Shown piece by piece: positions 18,144-27,163 of a stretch of 64,000 nt of DNA (the first letter of the stretch is position 1; the number at the start of each line of letters is the position of its first letter). The stretch is from positions 176,901-240,900 of the forward strand of contig JABUFB010000013.1 of the NCBI GenBank assembly GCA_013314775.1, given 5' to 3'. The stretch is from Armatimonadota bacterium (GTDB taxonomy: Bacteria > Armatimonadota > Zipacnadia > Zipacnadales > JABUFB01). The notes under the pieces are model-generated. The model did no database searches and was not told where the DNA came from. It saw only the letters and a list, made by a program, of their open reading frames with translations. The position numbers were made by a program, and so were the translations under genes.

Positions 18144-18337
18144 CTGTGGGGGTGCTCCGAAGCAGACATTATGCCCCGATTCTGGTCACGGGGCACGAGC
18201 CAGGAGCATACCACCACGAAGCAGGCAGTGCAAGGCAGGGTGAAGCCCGCTCTCTCTCCCGCCGGGAGGGAGCTCGCTCTCGACGACGAAATGGCTGTCG
18301 CTCACATCCGTCCGGAAGCACGAGGGGAAGAAGACCT

Positions 18338-19474
18338 ATGCCTCGCCGACCCGTCCTGATAGACGCCGACTTCCCCGGCGGGAACATTATCGTCGATGCC
18401 GTCGAAGGCAACGAGGTCTTCGTGCGCCAGGACATCCGTGACACGACTACCTGGTGGTTCTACTGGTATTTCCGGGCGCGAAATGTTGCCGGACGTACCG
18501 TAAGTTTTCAGTTCACCAACGGTGACGTCATGAGCGCCGCCGGACCTGCGTACAGTCTGGACGGAAGTCCCTGGCAATGGCTGGGGGCTGAAAACACCCG
18601 CGAAGACGGGTTCGACTTCACATTCCCCCCGCGCTGCCGGGAGGCTCGATTCTGTTTCTCCATCCCCTACCTCCAGGCGGACTGGGAGGCCTTCACCACC
18701 CGCATCGGCGAACGGAAGGGCCTGAAGCACGGGACGCTCTGTACCACTCGCAAAGGCAGGCGGGTGGAGACTCTCGCCATCAAGCCGACGCGCGAGGCCC
18801 GGGTGAAGCTCCTTCTCACCTGCCGCCACCACTGCTGCGAGATGATGGCCAGCTACGTGCTGGAAGGCCTGCTGGAGGCCATCATCCTCGACCCGGCGGG
18901 GGCTTGGCTGCGTGAAAACTCAGATGTGTTCGCAGTGCCCTTCATGGACAAAGATGGCGTGGAGGACGGCGACCAGGGCAAGAACCGCGCTCCCCGCGAC
19001 CACAATCGCGACTACAGCGGCAAGAGTGTGCATCTCGAAACCGCGGCCATGCGCAGGAAGATACCGGCGTGGCTCAGAGGCCTACCCTTCGTCGGCATGG
19101 ACTTCCATTGTCCTTACGTAAAAGGCGGGCGGGACGACTCCGCGTATTTCGTGGGGCACCCTGGCGAAGGCCAATGGGAGAAACTCCAGCGCTTCAGCGC
19201 GATCCTTGAGGCCTCCCGTGAGGGGCCCGTGCCATTCCGCGCTTCAGACAACCTGCAGTATGGCAAGGAATGGAACGTGCGAACCAACGAAGAGCAGGGG
19301 ATGGGCTTCGGTCGCTGGGTCTGGACGCTGCCGGGCATCCTCCTCGCTACCGCCCTGGAGACCACCTACTCGGTCGCCCACGGGGTCCTGATGACCCCTG
19401 ACGGCGCTCGTGCCCTTGGCCGCGACATCGCCCGGGCACTGGGGCTTTACCTGCAGGAGAAGCTGGGTCAGTGA
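18338..19474 (+). CDS. M14-family zinc carboxypeptidase, cytosolic type
   Basis: The start is the ATG behind GAGGGGAAG; the product is 378 residues and lacks a signal peptide. An N-terminal beta domain (to about residue 120; WWFYWYFRARNVAG, FDFTFPP) precedes the peptidase domain, as in cytosolic carboxypeptidases. H165 and E168 form the HxxE zinc motif. PFMDKDGVEDGDQGKNR followed by DHNRDY is the substrate-arginine region. DFHCPY supplies the third histidine, and ALETTYS near the end contains the catalytic glutamate. The natural substrate is unknown. The next gene begins 59 bases downstream. Confidence 0.85.
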   Translation: MPRRPVLIDADFPGGNIIVDAVEGNEVFVRQDIRDTTTWWFYWYFRARNVAGRTVSFQFTNGDVMSAAGPAYSLDGSPWQWLGAENTREDGFDFTFPPRCREARFCFSIPYLQADWEAFTTRIGERKGLKHGTLCTTRKGRRVETLAIKPTREARVKLLLTCRHHCCEMMASYVLEGLLEAIILDPAGAWLRENSDVFAVPFMDKDGVEDGDQGKNRAPRDHNRDYSGKSVHLETAAMRRKIPAWLRGLPFVGMDFHCPYVKGGRDDSAYFVGHPGEGQWEKLQRFSAILEASREGPVPFRASDNLQYGKEWNVRTNEEQGMGFGRWVWTLPGILLATALETTYSVAHGVLMTPDGARALGRDIARALGLYLQEKLGQ

Positions 19475-19533
19475 GGGAAGGGTTCTGCGGAGCCGCCTTC
19501 TGGAGGCCGTCCCCAATCCGCGAGGTGATCGCG

Positions 19534-22275
19534 ATGACCCTGTCTCACGCTCTCCTCTGTCTCCTTACCGTCTCTTGCATTCCCGCATCCGCCGCCGAAC
19601 TCGTCGCTCATTACCCCCTTGACGGCGGCCCGGAAGCCTCTGACGCTTCTGGCAATGGGCACCATGGCGCCCTGATGGGCAAGTGCGCCTGGACTGAGGG
19701 ACCCTTCGGCACAGCCCTGGCTCTTTCTGGTGGGGACGGCTACGTGGACTGCGGTCCGATCCCCGAACTCGACCCTGCGCACGGCCTGTCATTTGCGGTC
19801 TGGTGCCATCCACGCACTCGTCGCGGCGGGCTCATCAACTGGAGCACCGGCGGCAGGTGGGTTGACGAGCGCCTGGTGCTCGCCGTCAATACCTGGGAAG
19901 GCCAGGACCAGTTCATGGCCTGCCTCGCCAACGGGACGGAGGTCCAGCAACTGCGCCCCCTCTGGCCCCTTGAGCCCGACCGCTGGACCCACGTCATCCT
20001 GACGCTGGACGCGCGCTCCGTGTGCGTCTATCGGGACGGCCTTCCTTTCTTCTCCGCCAGCCCGTCGGTCCGTCCGGACATCCAGGGCGTGCCCCTGCGC
20101 CTGGGCTTCTGCGAGGGTCTCGGGCACTCGTTCTTTGATGGTCTCCTGGATGAGGCCCGCATCTACAGCGGGGCACTGTCTCCCGAGGAGGCCTTCGCCC
20201 TGTACCGCGCTCAGGCCGAAGCACACGGCGTCGATGCGTCACAATTTCGCCGGCCCGAGGTTACCGTGGATGCCTACCCCGACGCCGGCAGCCTCCTCAT
20301 CGCCGCCGATGCCCGCCGCATGCGCCCATTGCCCGAAGGCGCCGGCCTGAGCGTGCAGATCATCCCCGCTCCAGGCGGCGATACGCTGGTTAGCCGCGAG
20401 GGCATCCCGGTGTCCGCCTCCGGTCCCGCCGAAATCGTCCTCAGCGCCAACCACCTGCTCCCGGGCGACTACCTGGCCCGGGTGAGCCTGCACGACGGCA
20501 ACGGCGCGACAGTTGGCGACCCCGAGCAGGCTGCCTTCAACTGGACCGCGCAGCCCGATGCTTTCCGCGGCGTGCGCATCCTGAACAACCTGGCATGGGA
20601 GCTTCTGGCTTTCAGTGATCCAGTCCCCGCGGGCCCGCGCGACTACTCCTTCCGCCAGCCCGCAAAGCGGTGGGGCTACTTCCGCGCCACCGCGCAGATC
20701 GCCGACGGTGCGCGGGTCTCGCTCTTCCTGGATGGCGAACCGGATCCGGTTCTCACCTTTGACCAGCCCGGCGAGTCCACCGCCGAAACCATGCGGTTCC
20801 TGCCCGCCGGGGAACACTCCTTGCGCATCGAGACCACCGGGCAGGCACAACTGCGCAGCCTCGTGGTCCGTTCGGTGCCCATGCTCCAACATGCTTTCTA
20901 TGGCGCGAATCCCCACATCCATCCATATGGCCCTTACGACTGGCAGTTCCTGTCGAAGGACATTCTGCCCACTGTAAACACCATGATCGGCAATCCGGGG
21001 CCCGAGACGGACGGCTGGGTCGCTTCGGGTCGACACTGGATCTCCATCATCGGTCTGCCGAAGCTCGACGGCACTTCGGAGGCCGACGTGCAGGCGGCCT
21101 TCGATCACTGGTCCTCGGCAGTCGGCTTCCAGCATGAGAAGCTCCGCGGGGTGATCGTGGATGAGTTCGGGGGTGGCGATGCCGAGGTCTATGACGTCTA
21201 CCGCAAGGCCGTCGAGCGCATCTACGCCGACCCGCGCTTCAGAGGCAAGAGTCTCAGCCCGTACGGGGGCACCTTCTACGGCGACGACCGCAGTTCCCGC
21301 TTCGCACGAGTCTGCGTAGATGGCGGCGGGTACATGGCTTGGGAACGATACCTGCCCGAACAGCCCGACGAGACCGCGGCGCGCCAGTTCATTGCCCGCA
21401 GCATCACCGACGAGATGCCCCTATGGCGCAAGCGTTTCCCGGATGCCCCCGGGAACATGTGCCTGGTGCTCGGTTACATGTCCCAGCCCACCGAGAGCCT
21501 GAATATCGACCCGCAGGTGGACTTCAAGGTCTACATGGACATGCAGGTGAACGCCCTGGCAAACCATCCCTCATGCTTCGGGCTGGGGGGCATCCAGGAG
21601 TACCATTCCTCCTATGCCGACGAGGAGAGCGTACGCTGGGCAGGCCGCCTGTACCGGCATTACTGCATCGAGGGCAACCGCGAACCGCTTACCGATGACC
21701 CTTACCTGCTGCCGCATCTGGTCAACGCAGACTTTGACCGGGGGACTGACGGGTGGGACATACAGGCGGCGCAACAGGGCTCGGTGCGCACCGCCGAGTA
21801 TTCCGGGTACAGTTGGCTCCAGGGGCGCTACCCGCCCACCGGCAAGGGAAACACCTTCCTGCTCACCCGCCGCAGCAGCGAGAAGCCCAACCGCTTCAGC
21901 CAGACCATTCGCGCCCTGCAGCCGGGACGCCTGTACTCGCTCAAGATGATCACCGCCGACTACCAGGACCTGGTGAACGAGCGCTCAGTGAAGGCCCCCC
22001 ACGCTGTGAGCATCGACATTGAGAGCGTAGAGCAACTCAATGGACCACAGGATTCCTTCCAGTTCACCTTCCCCAACTGCTATGCGCACCATCTCGGGAA
22101 GTTCGATGCGAAATACTCATACTGGATGAACTACCACTGGCGGGTCTTCCGGGCTACGGGCACACAGGCGCGCCTGACCGTGAGCGACTGGGCATCAGAG
22201 CAGGACCCAGGCGGCCCCGCAGGCCAGGAGTTGATGTTCAACTTCATCGAGGTGCAACCGTATCTGGAGAGGTGA
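19534..22275 (+). CDS. Secreted LamG protein with a possible glycosidase-like barrel
   Basis: The start is the ATG behind GAGGTGA; 913 residues with a signal peptide (LCLLTVSCIPASAA). A LamG/concanavalin-like lectin domain (residues about 25-215: LVAHYPLDGG, SGNGHHGALMG, DGLLDEARIYSGALSPEE) is followed by Ig-like regions. A central block from about residue 450 to 720 looks like a TIM-barrel enzyme, with GVIVDEFGGGD carrying candidate acidic residues. A final beta domain ends at VQPYLER. I cannot assign a glycosidase family. It probably acts outside the cell on a polysaccharide. Confidence 0.75.
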   Translation: MTLSHALLCLLTVSCIPASAAELVAHYPLDGGPEASDASGNGHHGALMGKCAWTEGPFGTALALSGGDGYVDCGPIPELDPAHGLSFAVWCHPRTRRGGLINWSTGGRWVDERLVLAVNTWEGQDQFMACLANGTEVQQLRPLWPLEPDRWTHVILTLDARSVCVYRDGLPFFSASPSVRPDIQGVPLRLGFCEGLGHSFFDGLLDEARIYSGALSPEEAFALYRAQAEAHGVDASQFRRPEVTVDAYPDAGSLLIAADARRMRPLPEGAGLSVQIIPAPGGDTLVSREGIPVSASGPAEIVLSANHLLPGDYLARVSLHDGNGATVGDPEQAAFNWTAQPDAFRGVRILNNLAWELLAFSDPVPAGPRDYSFRQPAKRWGYFRATAQIADGARVSLFLDGEPDPVLTFDQPGESTAETMRFLPAGEHSLRIETTGQAQLRSLVVRSVPMLQHAFYGANPHIHPYGPYDWQFLSKDILPTVNTMIGNPGPETDGWVASGRHWISIIGLPKLDGTSEADVQAAFDHWSSAVGFQHEKLRGVIVDEFGGGDAEVYDVYRKAVERIYADPRFRGKSLSPYGGTFYGDDRSSRFARVCVDGGGYMAWERYLPEQPDETAARQFIARSITDEMPLWRKRFPDAPGNMCLVLGYMSQPTESLNIDPQVDFKVYMDMQVNALANHPSCFGLGGIQEYHSSYADEESVRWAGRLYRHYCIEGNREPLTDDPYLLPHLVNADFDRGTDGWDIQAAQQGSVRTAEYSGYSWLQGRYPPTGKGNTFLLTRRSSEKPNRFSQTIRALQPGRLYSLKMITADYQDLVNERSVKAPHAVSIDIESVEQLNGPQDSFQFTFPNCYAHHLGKFDAKYSYWMNYHWRVFRATGTQARLTVSDWASEQDPGGPAGQELMFNFIEVQPYLER

Positions 22276-22370
22276 TGGTGCAAGCGCGACGTGCTGCCGA
22301 CCCGAGGCTCGGGCTTCTACCGTGCCGGCTGCTGGCATTGCGGGCCGGGACGGCCGTCATAACCGCGAGT

Positions 22371-23549
22371 CTACCGCACTGCCACCACCGTCGCCACCGC
22401 TTGCGCCGAAATGCCCTCTTCCCTGCCCTCGAAGCCCAGGCGCTCCGTGGTGGTCGCCTTCACGCTCACGCAGGCCACGTCAATTCCCAGGGCACCGGCA
22501 ATATTCTTGCGCATCGCCGGAATGTGAGGCGCAAGCTTCGGCCTCTGGGCAACCACCGTGGCGTCCACATGGGAAATGCGCAGGCCCATCTCCATCACAC
22601 GCCTGCCGGCCTCGCGAAGGAACATCGCGCTGTCCATGTCCTTATATGTCGCGTCCGTGTCGGGAAACAGCTTGCCAATGTCCCCCAGCGCCGCCGCTCC
22701 CAGGATCGCGTCCACGATCGCATGGATCAGCACATCCGCATCGGAGTGCCCTGACAGGCCCTTCTCATGAGGGATCTCCACCCCGCCGATGATGAGTCTG
22801 CGGCCCTCGGTCAGGGCGTGCACGTCGTAACCTGTGCCCACTCGGGGGGGGATCGCAGGCGGAGCCCCGCCGAGAAGTGCCTGTGCAATGATGAGGTCCC
22901 GCGGCGTGGTGACTTTCATGTTCAGGTCCGTGCACGGGTTGATATGCACCGGGTGGCCGCAGCGCTCGACGACCGAAGCGTCGTCGGTCACCTGCCAGCA
23001 CTCGGCTTCGGCGCGGCGATAGCACTCAAGCAGCAGAGGGAAGCGGAAGGTCTGGGGAGTCTGGGCTCGCCACAGTTCGCTGCGGTCCGGAGTTGCGATA
23101 ACCTCGCCGGAAGCCGAGGCGTGCTTGATGGTGTCGGTCACCTGCGCAGCGGTGACGCAGGCGCCACGCTCTCGGGCAAGTTCGATGGAGCGTTCGATAG
23201 TCTGCCCGTCGATGAGCGGCCTTGCGCCATCGTGGATCGCAATGATCTCCGGCGCCTCGCACTCCATCGCCAGCAGGCTCCCATACACCGTGTCCTGCCG
23301 CCGCGCGCCTCCCGGGAGTATGCTGCAGGGCTTGCTAAGACCGGCGCACCCGCACAGGTCGCGGGCATGATCCCGGTACTCCTCTGAGACTGCAAGAAAC
23401 AGCCGATCCACCAAGGGGCAGGCGTCAAATGCCCGTAGGGACCAGACGAACAGGGGCACGCCGCAAAGGTCCACGAAGACCTTGGGCAGGTCTCCGCCAA
23501 ACCGGCTGCCCCTTCCCGCCGCAACGATAAGCGCGGCGACCGTCTTCAC
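22371..23549 (-). CDS. ispDF: Bifunctional IspD/IspF isoprenoid enzyme
   Basis: This fusion carries two MEP-pathway steps. Residues 1 to about 228 are the IspD cytidylyltransferase ([37 protein letters not shown]). From about 233 the IspF cyclodiphosphate synthase follows ([33 protein letters not shown]). The two make 2-C-methyl-D-erythritol 2,4-cyclodiphosphate, skipping the free IspE partner in between. All metal and substrate motifs are intact. The start overlaps the stop of the yacL-like gene by four bases, so translation is probably coupled. Confidence 0.96.
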   Translation of the reverse strand: MKTVAALIVAAGRGSRFGGDLPKVFVDLCGVPLFVWSLRAFDACPLVDRLFLAVSEEYRDHARDLCGCAGLSKPCSILPGGARRQDTVYGSLLAMECEAPEIIAIHDGARPLIDGQTIERSIELARERGACVTAAQVTDTIKHASASGEVIATPDRSELWRAQTPQTFRFPLLLECYRRAEAECWQVTDDASVVERCGHPVHINPCTDLNMKVTTPRDLIIAQALLGGAPPAIPPRVGTGYDVHALTEGRRLIIGGVEIPHEKGLSGHSDADVLIHAIVDAILGAAALGDIGKLFPDTDATYKDMDSAMFLREAGRRVMEMGLRISHVDATVVAQRPKLAPHIPAMRKNIAGALGIDVACVSVKATTTERLGFEGREEGISAQAVATVVAVR

Positions 23550-24679
23550 TTCCGGTCGCGACCCTTGCGAACGGTCGACCCTGATGCGGAATTGCCGTCC
23601 TCATCGACGAGGTCGGAAAAGATCATCTTCCCCGCGGTGGTCTGCAGAACGCTGGTGACCACCACCGGGATCATCTGCCCCAGGTACTCTGCCCCGCCCT
23701 CAACCACAACCATGGTGCCGTCGTCCAAGTAGGCGACGCCCTGCCCGGCCTCCCTGCCTTCCTTGACCACGGTCACAGTCATGTTCTCGCCGGGCAGGAA
23801 CACGGGCTTCATTGCATTCGCGAGCTCATTGACGTTGATCGTACGCACGCCCTTGAGCTTTGCAATCTCATTCACGCTGTAGTCATTGGTGACAACCGTC
23901 GCGCCCACGAGGTCGGCAAGGCTTACCAGCCGCTGGTCCACTTCTTCAGCCATGTCCAGTTCAGGGGGATAATCCTCGAAAACCGCCGTCTCCACGCCCT
24001 CCACCTGCTTGAGGCGGTTGAGCATGTCCAGCCCGCGTCGGCCGCGGGCGCGCTTGAGGCTATCCGCGGACCCGGCGATATGCCGCAGTTCCTGAAGCAC
24101 AAAGCCGGGTATCAGGATGCGGCCCTCCAGGAACCCCACCGCTGCGATGTCCGCAATACGCCCATCAATGATGATATTGGTGTCCAGCATCTTGGGCGCA
24201 CAGGGCTCTAACCGCGCCGGCCCCACGTGCTTTTCGGGCGCCAGGCTGGGGAAGATGTACAAGATCTGCTCCTTGGCGCTCATTGAGAAGCCGATGCCGA
24301 GGATAATCCCCACCACGCAGGCGGCAATGCGGATCGGCAGACCCCAGTTTTCGCTGTTTGCGAAGGGAGTTGTGAATAAAATCGCAACAGTCAGGCCGAT
24401 GAGCACACCCGCCACTGCCGCAATCTTGTCCAGCAGGGGAACCTTCTCCATCTCCGTGACCCAGGAGATGAGTTTGCGGAAAGACATGAGGCCGAAGAGG
24501 AACCCGATGAGCCCACCCACGACGCTGAATCCGATCCGGAACATGATCTCATCGCGGGATTCGGCCGCTTGCAGATCCAGTTGTCGCAGGATGATATTCG
24601 CACCGTTATTGGCCAAAATGACCCCGACAAAGGTCATCGCGGCCACAAAAAGTGACCACAGGCCCCGCAGCAGTATCAT
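23546..24679 (-). CDS. Membrane-anchored PIN-TRAM protein (YacL type)
   Basis: Four hydrophobic segments fill the first 145 residues of the 377-residue product. A PIN nuclease-like domain follows from [12 protein letters not shown], with acidic residues later in [21 protein letters not shown] domain closes it ([22 protein letters not shown]). In Bacillus subtilis yacL also sits upstream of ispD/ispF; its activity is not established. The ATG at 24679 is preferred over the upstream TTG because it starts the first helix. The promoter at 24794-24822 is well placed. Confidence 0.9.
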   Translation of the reverse strand: MILLRGLWSLFVAAMTFVGVILANNGANIILRQLDLQAAESRDEIMFRIGFSVVGGLIGFLFGLMSFRKLISWVTEMEKVPLLDKIAAVAGVLIGLTVAILFTTPFANSENWGLPIRIAACVVGIILGIGFSMSAKEQILYIFPSLAPEKHVGPARLEPCAPKMLDTNIIIDGRIADIAAVGFLEGRILIPGFVLQELRHIAGSADSLKRARGRRGLDMLNRLKQVEGVETAVFEDYPPELDMAEEVDQRLVSLADLVGATVVTNDYSVNEIAKLKGVRTINVNELANAMKPVFLPGENMTVTVVKEGREAGQGVAYLDDGTMVVVEGGAEYLGQMIPVVVTSVLQTTAGKMIFSDLVDEDGNSASGSTVRKGRDRK

Positions 24680-24793
24680 GATAGCGCTGACTCCAGGTGG
24701 CGGTACGCCGCAATGGAGAACCGCCGGGATGTGTATGACCAGCAATGTGTGTAAAATGCGGCAGAATATGGGTAAGACGACGACTCAATATGA

Positions 24794-24822
24794 ATGATAC
24801 ATCGATGCGCCACGCTGGGCAA
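24794..24822 (-). promoter_or_regulatory. Promoter of yacL-ispDF
   Basis: Reading the minus strand, TTGCCC (24822-24817) and TATCAT (24799-24794) are separated by 17 bases. This lies 115 bases before the PIN-TRAM ATG and downstream of the UPF0173 gene. Confidence 0.55.
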
Positions 24823-24860
24823 GATTGCACCAGCCCTCCGCGGCCGATACGCATCTCATC

Positions 24861-25547
24861 TCAGATCTCAGTCTCCTCCCCTGGGGCGAGGACGCGACAC
24901 TCGACCCCGATGTTTCGGACCTCTTCGGCGAAGCCGGACGGGTCGGTACGGATCGCTTCGAAAGCATGATAGTGGGTCGGAATCACCACCTTCGGACGCA
25001 GGAACTCCACGGCGCGGAGCGCGTCCTCCGCGCCCATGGTGTAGTTGTCGCCAATGGGCAAGATCGCCAGATCGAGGCCCTGTCGGCCGGGAATCAGGGA
25101 CATGTCTCCGAAAAGGCCGGTGTCGCCCGCGAAGTATGCTCGGCGGCCACCGATCTCAACCAGGAAGCCGCAGGCCAGGCCGGTGTACTCAATCAGGTCG
25201 TCACCCATCACCGCCGAGCCGTGAAAAGCCGGGGTCAGCTTGACTGATCCGAATGGGAACTCGCGCCGTCCTCCAATGTGCATGGAAATGGCAGTCGCGC
25301 CCTTCCGGGAGCAGTAGGCACACAGCTCGGCCACAGCAACGATGGGTGCGCCCTGAGCTTTGGATATCGCCACAGCGTCGCCGAGATGGTCGCCGTGCCC
25401 GTGGGAAGGCAGAATGTAGTCCACCTTCACCTCATCCGGACCACAAACGGCGTCCGGGTTGCCGGTAAGCCACGGGTCGAAAATCAGTGTATACGCACCA
25501 TCGGAGAGTACATAGCAGGCATGCCCCAGGCTCTTCACGGAGAGCAT
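24861..25547 (-). CDS. UPF0173-type metal-dependent hydrolase
   Basis: This 228-residue soluble MBL-fold protein has the UPF0173 pattern: LGHACYVL at the start, FDPWLTGNP, SHGHGDHLGDA for the metal site, YFAGDTGLFGDM and PTHYHAF. No partner is adjacent. Members are annotated as hydrolases of unknown substrate. The gene is transcribed away from the uroporphyrinogen-decarboxylase-like gene, sharing a 128-base divergent region. Confidence 0.92.
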   Translation of the reverse strand: MLSVKSLGHACYVLSDGAYTLIFDPWLTGNPDAVCGPDEVKVDYILPSHGHGDHLGDAVAISKAQGAPIVAVAELCAYCSRKGATAISMHIGGRREFPFGSVKLTPAFHGSAVMGDDLIEYTGLACGFLVEIGGRRAYFAGDTGLFGDMSLIPGRQGLDLAILPIGDNYTMGAEDALRAVEFLRPKVVIPTHYHAFEAIRTDPSGFAEEVRNIGVECRVLAPGEETEI

Positions 25548-25675
25548 TGGCTCAACCTCGGCTCTAATGTGCGGAGAATGCGAAGGTGGATTTCACTCAG
25601 TGCTCGAACTTGAGTTTACCTGAAGTGGCATCTCGCCACAAGCGGTCACAGACACACAAACGGGAGACCCGGACC

Positions 25676-26782
25676 ATGACCCAGCGTCAGCGTCTCATGA
25701 CACTCCTTGAAGGTCAAACACCCGACTGCGTTCCGTGGTTCGCCGATCTTTCCCACTGGTTCGTTGTAGAGCGCGGCCAACGTTTCATCCCAACCTCGGA
25801 AGCCGACCGGGATACGGAAATGGTGGAGCTCCACCGGCAACTCAACGCCGGGCTGTATCTGAATATGGGGGCCTTCTACGCCGCCGACTACGGCGATAGC
25901 GGTGTCACCGAGACCACCAGCGTGGATGGCGACTTCTTCACATGGACTATCAGCACCCCCCTGGGTGAAGTGCGGGAGATCCGTCGCTGGTCGCCGGTGA
26001 GTCACTCGTGGGACATTACGCACCGCATGGTCCAGGGCATCGAAGACTTCCCCATCGTCCGCTACGCCATGGAAGCCCGTCGCTACGTGCCGAGATACGA
26101 GAACTTTGAGGCCTGGGATCGGCTGGTGGGCGATGTTGGCGTGCCCTTCGCCGTTGGCGGATTCTGCGGTATGGGGTTCCTCATCTCGCGGTTCATGGGG
26201 GTCGAGCAGACCCATTACGCCCTCGCGGATGAGCCAGAACTGACCCGTAGCCTCATGGATGTCATCGACGCGAAGCAGCTTGAACTGGTGGACGTGCTGG
26301 CTGATTCGCCGTCGCCTGTGGTGCTCTGGACGGACAATCTCGACTCCGCCACCCAGCCGCCGCCGGTGTTTCGCAGACACGGGATGGATTTTTACCGCGA
26401 GATGGCCCGGAAAGTGCACTCTCGCGGGAAGCACCTGGCGGTCCACATCGACGGTCGCCTCGGCGGCCTGCTCGGGCTGCTGGCCGAATGCGGGGTGGAT
26501 ATCGCCGATGCGGTGACGCCTACCCCCATGGGCGACCTGACGCCCGAGCAGTGCCGGCTTGAGGCGGGCCCGGACATGATCCTGTGGGGTGGCGTTCCGC
26601 CCAATGTCTGGGAGCCGCGCTGGCCGGAGGAGGGGTTCATCGAGAGCGTGAAGCACTGGCTTGACCTGCGGGCGACCAATCCGCGCATCGTGCTGGCGCC
26701 TGGTGACCAGGTGCCTCCTGGCGCCCCGAGGCGTCGAATTGAGATTGCGGGCGAACTTGCGGAGACTTACGGCCGGTATTGA
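25676..26782 (+). CDS. Uroporphyrinogen decarboxylase-family protein (methyltransferase-like)
   Basis: The protein has 368 residues from the ATG behind GGGAGA. The URO-D barrel is recognisable (RQRLMTLLEGQTPDCVPWFADL at the start; VVLWTDNLDS, HIDGRLGGLLGLLAECGVDIADAV and ILWGGVPPN later). In such soil and sediment bacteria this family is often linked to methyl transfer or aromatic metabolism, not haem. Heme HemE residues are not conserved, so I do not call it hemE. The ubiquitin-like gene follows after 96 bases. Confidence 0.8.
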   Translation: MTQRQRLMTLLEGQTPDCVPWFADLSHWFVVERGQRFIPTSEADRDTEMVELHRQLNAGLYLNMGAFYAADYGDSGVTETTSVDGDFFTWTISTPLGEVREIRRWSPVSHSWDITHRMVQGIEDFPIVRYAMEARRYVPRYENFEAWDRLVGDVGVPFAVGGFCGMGFLISRFMGVEQTHYALADEPELTRSLMDVIDAKQLELVDVLADSPSPVVLWTDNLDSATQPPPVFRRHGMDFYREMARKVHSRGKHLAVHIDGRLGGLLGLLAECGVDIADAVTPTPMGDLTPEQCRLEAGPDMILWGGVPPNVWEPRWPEEGFIESVKHWLDLRATNPRIVLAPGDQVPPGAPRRRIEIAGELAETYGRY

Positions 26783-26794
26783 TCACGGTCCGGG

Positions 26795-26822
26795 TTCATC
26801 ACAGTGGCATCCGGGTTACAAT
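26795..26822 (+). promoter_or_regulatory. Candidate promoter of the ubiquitin-like/E1 cassette
   Basis: TACAAT (26817-26822) is a good -10 box with a weak TTCATC 16 bases before it. It starts 13 bases past the URO-D stop and 57 bases before the GTG start. The weak -35 suggests low or activated expression. Confidence 0.4.
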
Positions 26823-26878
26823 GTGGGGACAGAAGTCACTCGCGCCCCAAGCACTCGTCAAGAGGAGGAGTTCGCAGC

Positions 26879-27148
26879 GTGGGCAAGGTCAACGTCACGA
26901 TCATGGACACCACGGGAAACAAGGAGCAGAAGGCCAGCCTGCCTGACGACGCTCCTGTGCGGCGGATCATCGCGCGGCTGGTGGAGATGATGAGCCTGCC
27001 CCAGGCGGGGTCCGACGGCCAGCCGATGAGCTACAAGTTCCACCACAAGCGTTCCGGCCAGCAACTCAAGGATGAGCAGACCCTCGCGGAAGCCGGCGTC
27101 CAGGAGGGGGACATTCTGCGCCTCCTGCCGGAGATTACGGCGGGCTGA
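26879..27148 (+). CDS. Ubiquitin-like beta-grasp protein (EsaB/YukD-like)
   Basis: This 89-residue protein starts at GTG, with GAGGAG eight bases upstream; an earlier ATG frame is spurious. The sequence KVNVTIMDTTGN, then the helix VRRIIARLVEMMSLPQAG, then MSYKFHHKRSGQQLKDEQTL and LAEAGVQEGDILRLLPE is the ubiquitin-superfamily beta-grasp. It is nearest in style to EsaB/YukD. The C-terminus is LPEITAG: a final glycine with no extra residues, so no protease would be needed to expose it. An E1-like gene starts 15 bases downstream, so it is most likely its substrate. Its targets are unknown. Confidence 0.85.
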   Translation: MGKVNVTIMDTTGNKEQKASLPDDAPVRRIIARLVEMMSLPQAGSDGQPMSYKFHHKRSGQQLKDEQTLAEAGVQEGDILRLLPEITAG

Positions 27149-27163
27149 GACCCCCAAACCATT

